A stretch of 6,554 bases of DNA. It comes from Bacillota bacterium. GTDB lineage: Bacteria > Bacillota > Sulfobacillia > Sulfobacillales > Sulfobacillaceae. The DNA lies in NCBI GenBank assembly GCA_021820675.1, contig JAKADI010000097.1, forward strand, positions 1 through 6,554, given 5' to 3'. A program made the position numbers and the translations under genes. The notes below the pieces were generated by a model that had not been told where the DNA came from, did no database searches, and saw only the letters and a program-made list of their open reading frames with translations. Shown here piece by piece: positions 5,172 to 6,554 of the stretch. Within the stretch, counting starts at the first letter, position 1; each line of letters starts with the position of its first letter.

Positions 5172-6083
5172 TCAGCGCCTCATTAGGTTTCGGGCAAAAA
5201 ATAGGAGATTGGCCGGCCGTTCGGCAACACGCCGCAAATAATAAGCGTACCAATCACGGCCCCAAGGCACATAAACCCGAGTCCGGTAACCCTCGTTTGC
5301 CAAGTCCTGCAAGATAGACTGTTTCACCCCATACAGCATTTGAAACTCAAATTGGTCCGAAGAGATGTGATGCCTTTTGACATATCGTAGTACCTGACCA
5401 ACAATGGCTTCATCATGGGTGGCAACTGCCGTGTAATTGCCGTGAGAGAGACTATATTTGACGAGCCGGACGTAATTGTCATCCACGTCAGGTTTTGATG
5501 GGTAAGCTACCGAAACGGGCTCCATATAAGCGCCTTTAACAATGCGAAAATTTTTTCCCATACCCGATAATGTCTTTAAGTCATCTATAGTACGATAGAG
5601 GTAGGCTTGCAAAACCACCCCGACATTATGCGGATATTCCCCCCATACATCTTCAAACAATTTTAGTGTGGCGGACGTGAAGCGGGAATCCTCCATGTCA
5701 ATGCGGACAAAATTCCCGTATTGGTTCGCCCGGGCAACAATTTGGCGCACGTTTTCGCGGGCCTCGTCCACTGATAACTCCAGTCCCATCATCGTTAATT
5801 TTAATGACACATGCGATTGCACCCCTCTTTTTTGAATCACGTCCAGCATGTGAAGATAATTATCCCGAGCTTTGGTTGCCTTCTCCAGGCGATCAACCGA
5901 TTCCCCCAAAGAGTCCAATGTCGCTTCTACACCTACTTGGTTTAATTGTCGGACAACATGGATTGCATCGCCTAAGTCGGGGCCCGCAATAAAGCGACTA
6001 GCTCCCAGGCGCAGGCCATATTGCTGAATGGCATGCGACACCAGCCGATTATTCCCGATTCCTAAGATCAATTGTCTAAACAC
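5172..6083 (-). CDS. putB: proline dehydrogenase (monofunctional, FAD-dependent)
   Basis: This 303-residue enzyme oxidises L-proline to 1-pyrroline-5-carboxylate, passing electrons through FAD to the quinone pool (EC 1.5.5.2); it is the first step of proline breakdown to glutamate. Length matches the stand-alone PRODH of Firmicutes rather than bifunctional PutA. Beta/alpha-barrel motifs appear in order: SLKLT at 93-97 (active-site Lys95), RIDMEDS at 127-133, LQAYL at 159-163, RIVKGAYMEP at 180-189, ATHD at 221-224, FQMLYG at 247-252, and YYLRRVAERPANL at 281-293, whose paired arginines (284-285) bind the substrate carboxylate. GTG at 6083 is preceded 6 nt upstream by AAGGAGG (6090-6096), which fixes the start. 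It lies 21 nt after truA, so co-transcription is likely. No pyrroline-5-carboxylate dehydrogenase gene is in the window. The symbol follows Bacillus usage; fadM is another name for close relatives. Confidence 0.93.
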   Translation of the reverse strand: MFRQLILGIGNNRLVSHAIQQYGLRLGASRFIAGPDLGDAIHVVRQLNQVGVEATLDSLGESVDRLEKATKARDNYLHMLDVIQKRGVQSHVSLKLTMMGLELSVDEARENVRQIVARANQYGNFVRIDMEDSRFTSATLKLFEDVWGEYPHNVGVVLQAYLYRTIDDLKTLSGMGKNFRIVKGAYMEPVSVAYPSKPDVDDNYVRLVKYSLSHGNYTAVATHDEAIVGQVLRYVKRHHISSDQFEFQMLYGVKQSILQDLANEGYRTRVYVPWGRDWYAYYLRRVAERPANLLFFARNLMRR

Positions 6084-6104
6084 GAGGTTCCTCCTTGCTG
6101 TCTC

Positions 6105-6554
6105 TCAATCCATTCCGTAATCGATGTGTTCCAAAATCAATCCTTTAGCAGGTGCCACCCATCCCACCTTACCGGCATACGGATTTTCAAGTCCTTGATG
6201 GATGAGTGACAGATCACGACTTTGTGCGCACAACACCATAGTTCCTACGAGCCGTCGTACCATGTGGTATAAAAAGCCGTCCGCAGCAATGTCGTAACGC
6301 CAAATAGATCCCGCCTCCTCCATCGTCCATTTGCTCAGAAAGACGTGACGCACAGTCGTTTTTGCCGACGATCCTTCCGAACGAAAGGCCCAAAAGTCAT
6401 GACGACCCACAAGGAGCTGGGCAGCCAGACGTAGGATTGTCCAGGACAACGGATGTTCTAAAGCTGCCACGTACCGGGCCGTACCAGGCCACGGAGGTGT
6501 TTGGGCCTGCCATATCCGGTAGCTATAGTATTTGGCCACAGCGTCTTCGATAGG
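6105..6554 (-). CDS. truA: tRNA pseudouridine synthase A (TruA), C-terminal part; 5' end outside window
   Basis: These are the last 149 residues of TruA, which converts uridines 38-40 of the tRNA anticodon arm to pseudouridine. The reading frame is open to the right edge, so the apparent GTG near 6539 is an internal Val and not the start. Visible family features: YYSYRIW near the beginning, LLVGRHDFWAFRSEG, the RYDIAADGFLYHMVRRLVGT block that carries the conserved C-terminal active-site strand, and the ending WVAPAKGLILEHIDYG. Bacterial TruA is usually about 240-270 residues, so roughly 100 N-terminal residues are missing, including the segment with the catalytic aspartate. The stop is 21 nt before the proline dehydrogenase start. 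In many Firmicutes truA ends a ribosomal-protein and ecf operon; whether that holds here cannot be seen. Confidence 0.93.
   Translation of the reverse strand, partial: PIEDAVAKYYSYRIWQAQTPPWPGTARYVAALEHPLSWTILRLAAQLLVGRHDFWAFRSEGSSAKTTVRHVFLSKWTMEEAGSIWRYDIAADGFLYHMVRRLVGTMVLCAQSRDLSLIHQGLENPYAGKVGWVAPAKGLILEHIDYGMD

Overview
The window reads as part of a moderately GC-rich, probably Gram-positive (Firmicutes-like) chromosome. The reasons are GTG and TTG starts, AAGGAGG-type ribosome binding sites, a monofunctional short proline dehydrogenase, and an EmrA/EmrB-like efflux set with no outer-membrane channel gene. An acidophilic Sulfobacillus-like source would fit, but that is a guess from general gene style, not something the sequence proves. 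All supported genes lie on the minus strand, so transcription runs from high to low coordinates.

Right end, first transcribed (5172-6554): the C-terminal part of the tRNA pseudouridine synthase TruA is cut by the window edge. It is followed 21 nt later by a complete monofunctional proline dehydrogenase with a strong Shine-Dalgarno (SD) sequence. The two are probably co-transcribed, although their functions are unrelated.

Centre (about 1409-5141): a sigma-A-like promoter (TTGACT, 17 bp, TAAGAT) sits in the gap after proline dehydrogenase. A perfect 8-bp inverted repeat lies over the predicted transcription start. Behind it come a MarR-family regulator, a 157-nt leader holding a tiny ORF and an 11-bp-stem hairpin, an unrecognised protein with two membrane helices and a charged helical tail, a compact HlyD/EmrA-type membrane fusion protein, and a 14-helix DHA2/EmrB-type MFS exporter.

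Left end (1-1351): a second compact membrane fusion protein follows the exporter, so two divergent adaptors flank one pump. After it comes an NDUFA9-like NAD(P)-binding SDR protein, cut by the left window edge, which may have its own weak promoter.

Working model (inference): MarR represses its own operon by binding the inverted repeat, and a small-molecule ligand releases it. The pump and two adaptors then export that ligand or related compounds. The unknown membrane protein is translationally tied to the first adaptor and is the least explained part of the system. No convincing intrinsic terminator was seen, and no gap exceeds 300 bases.
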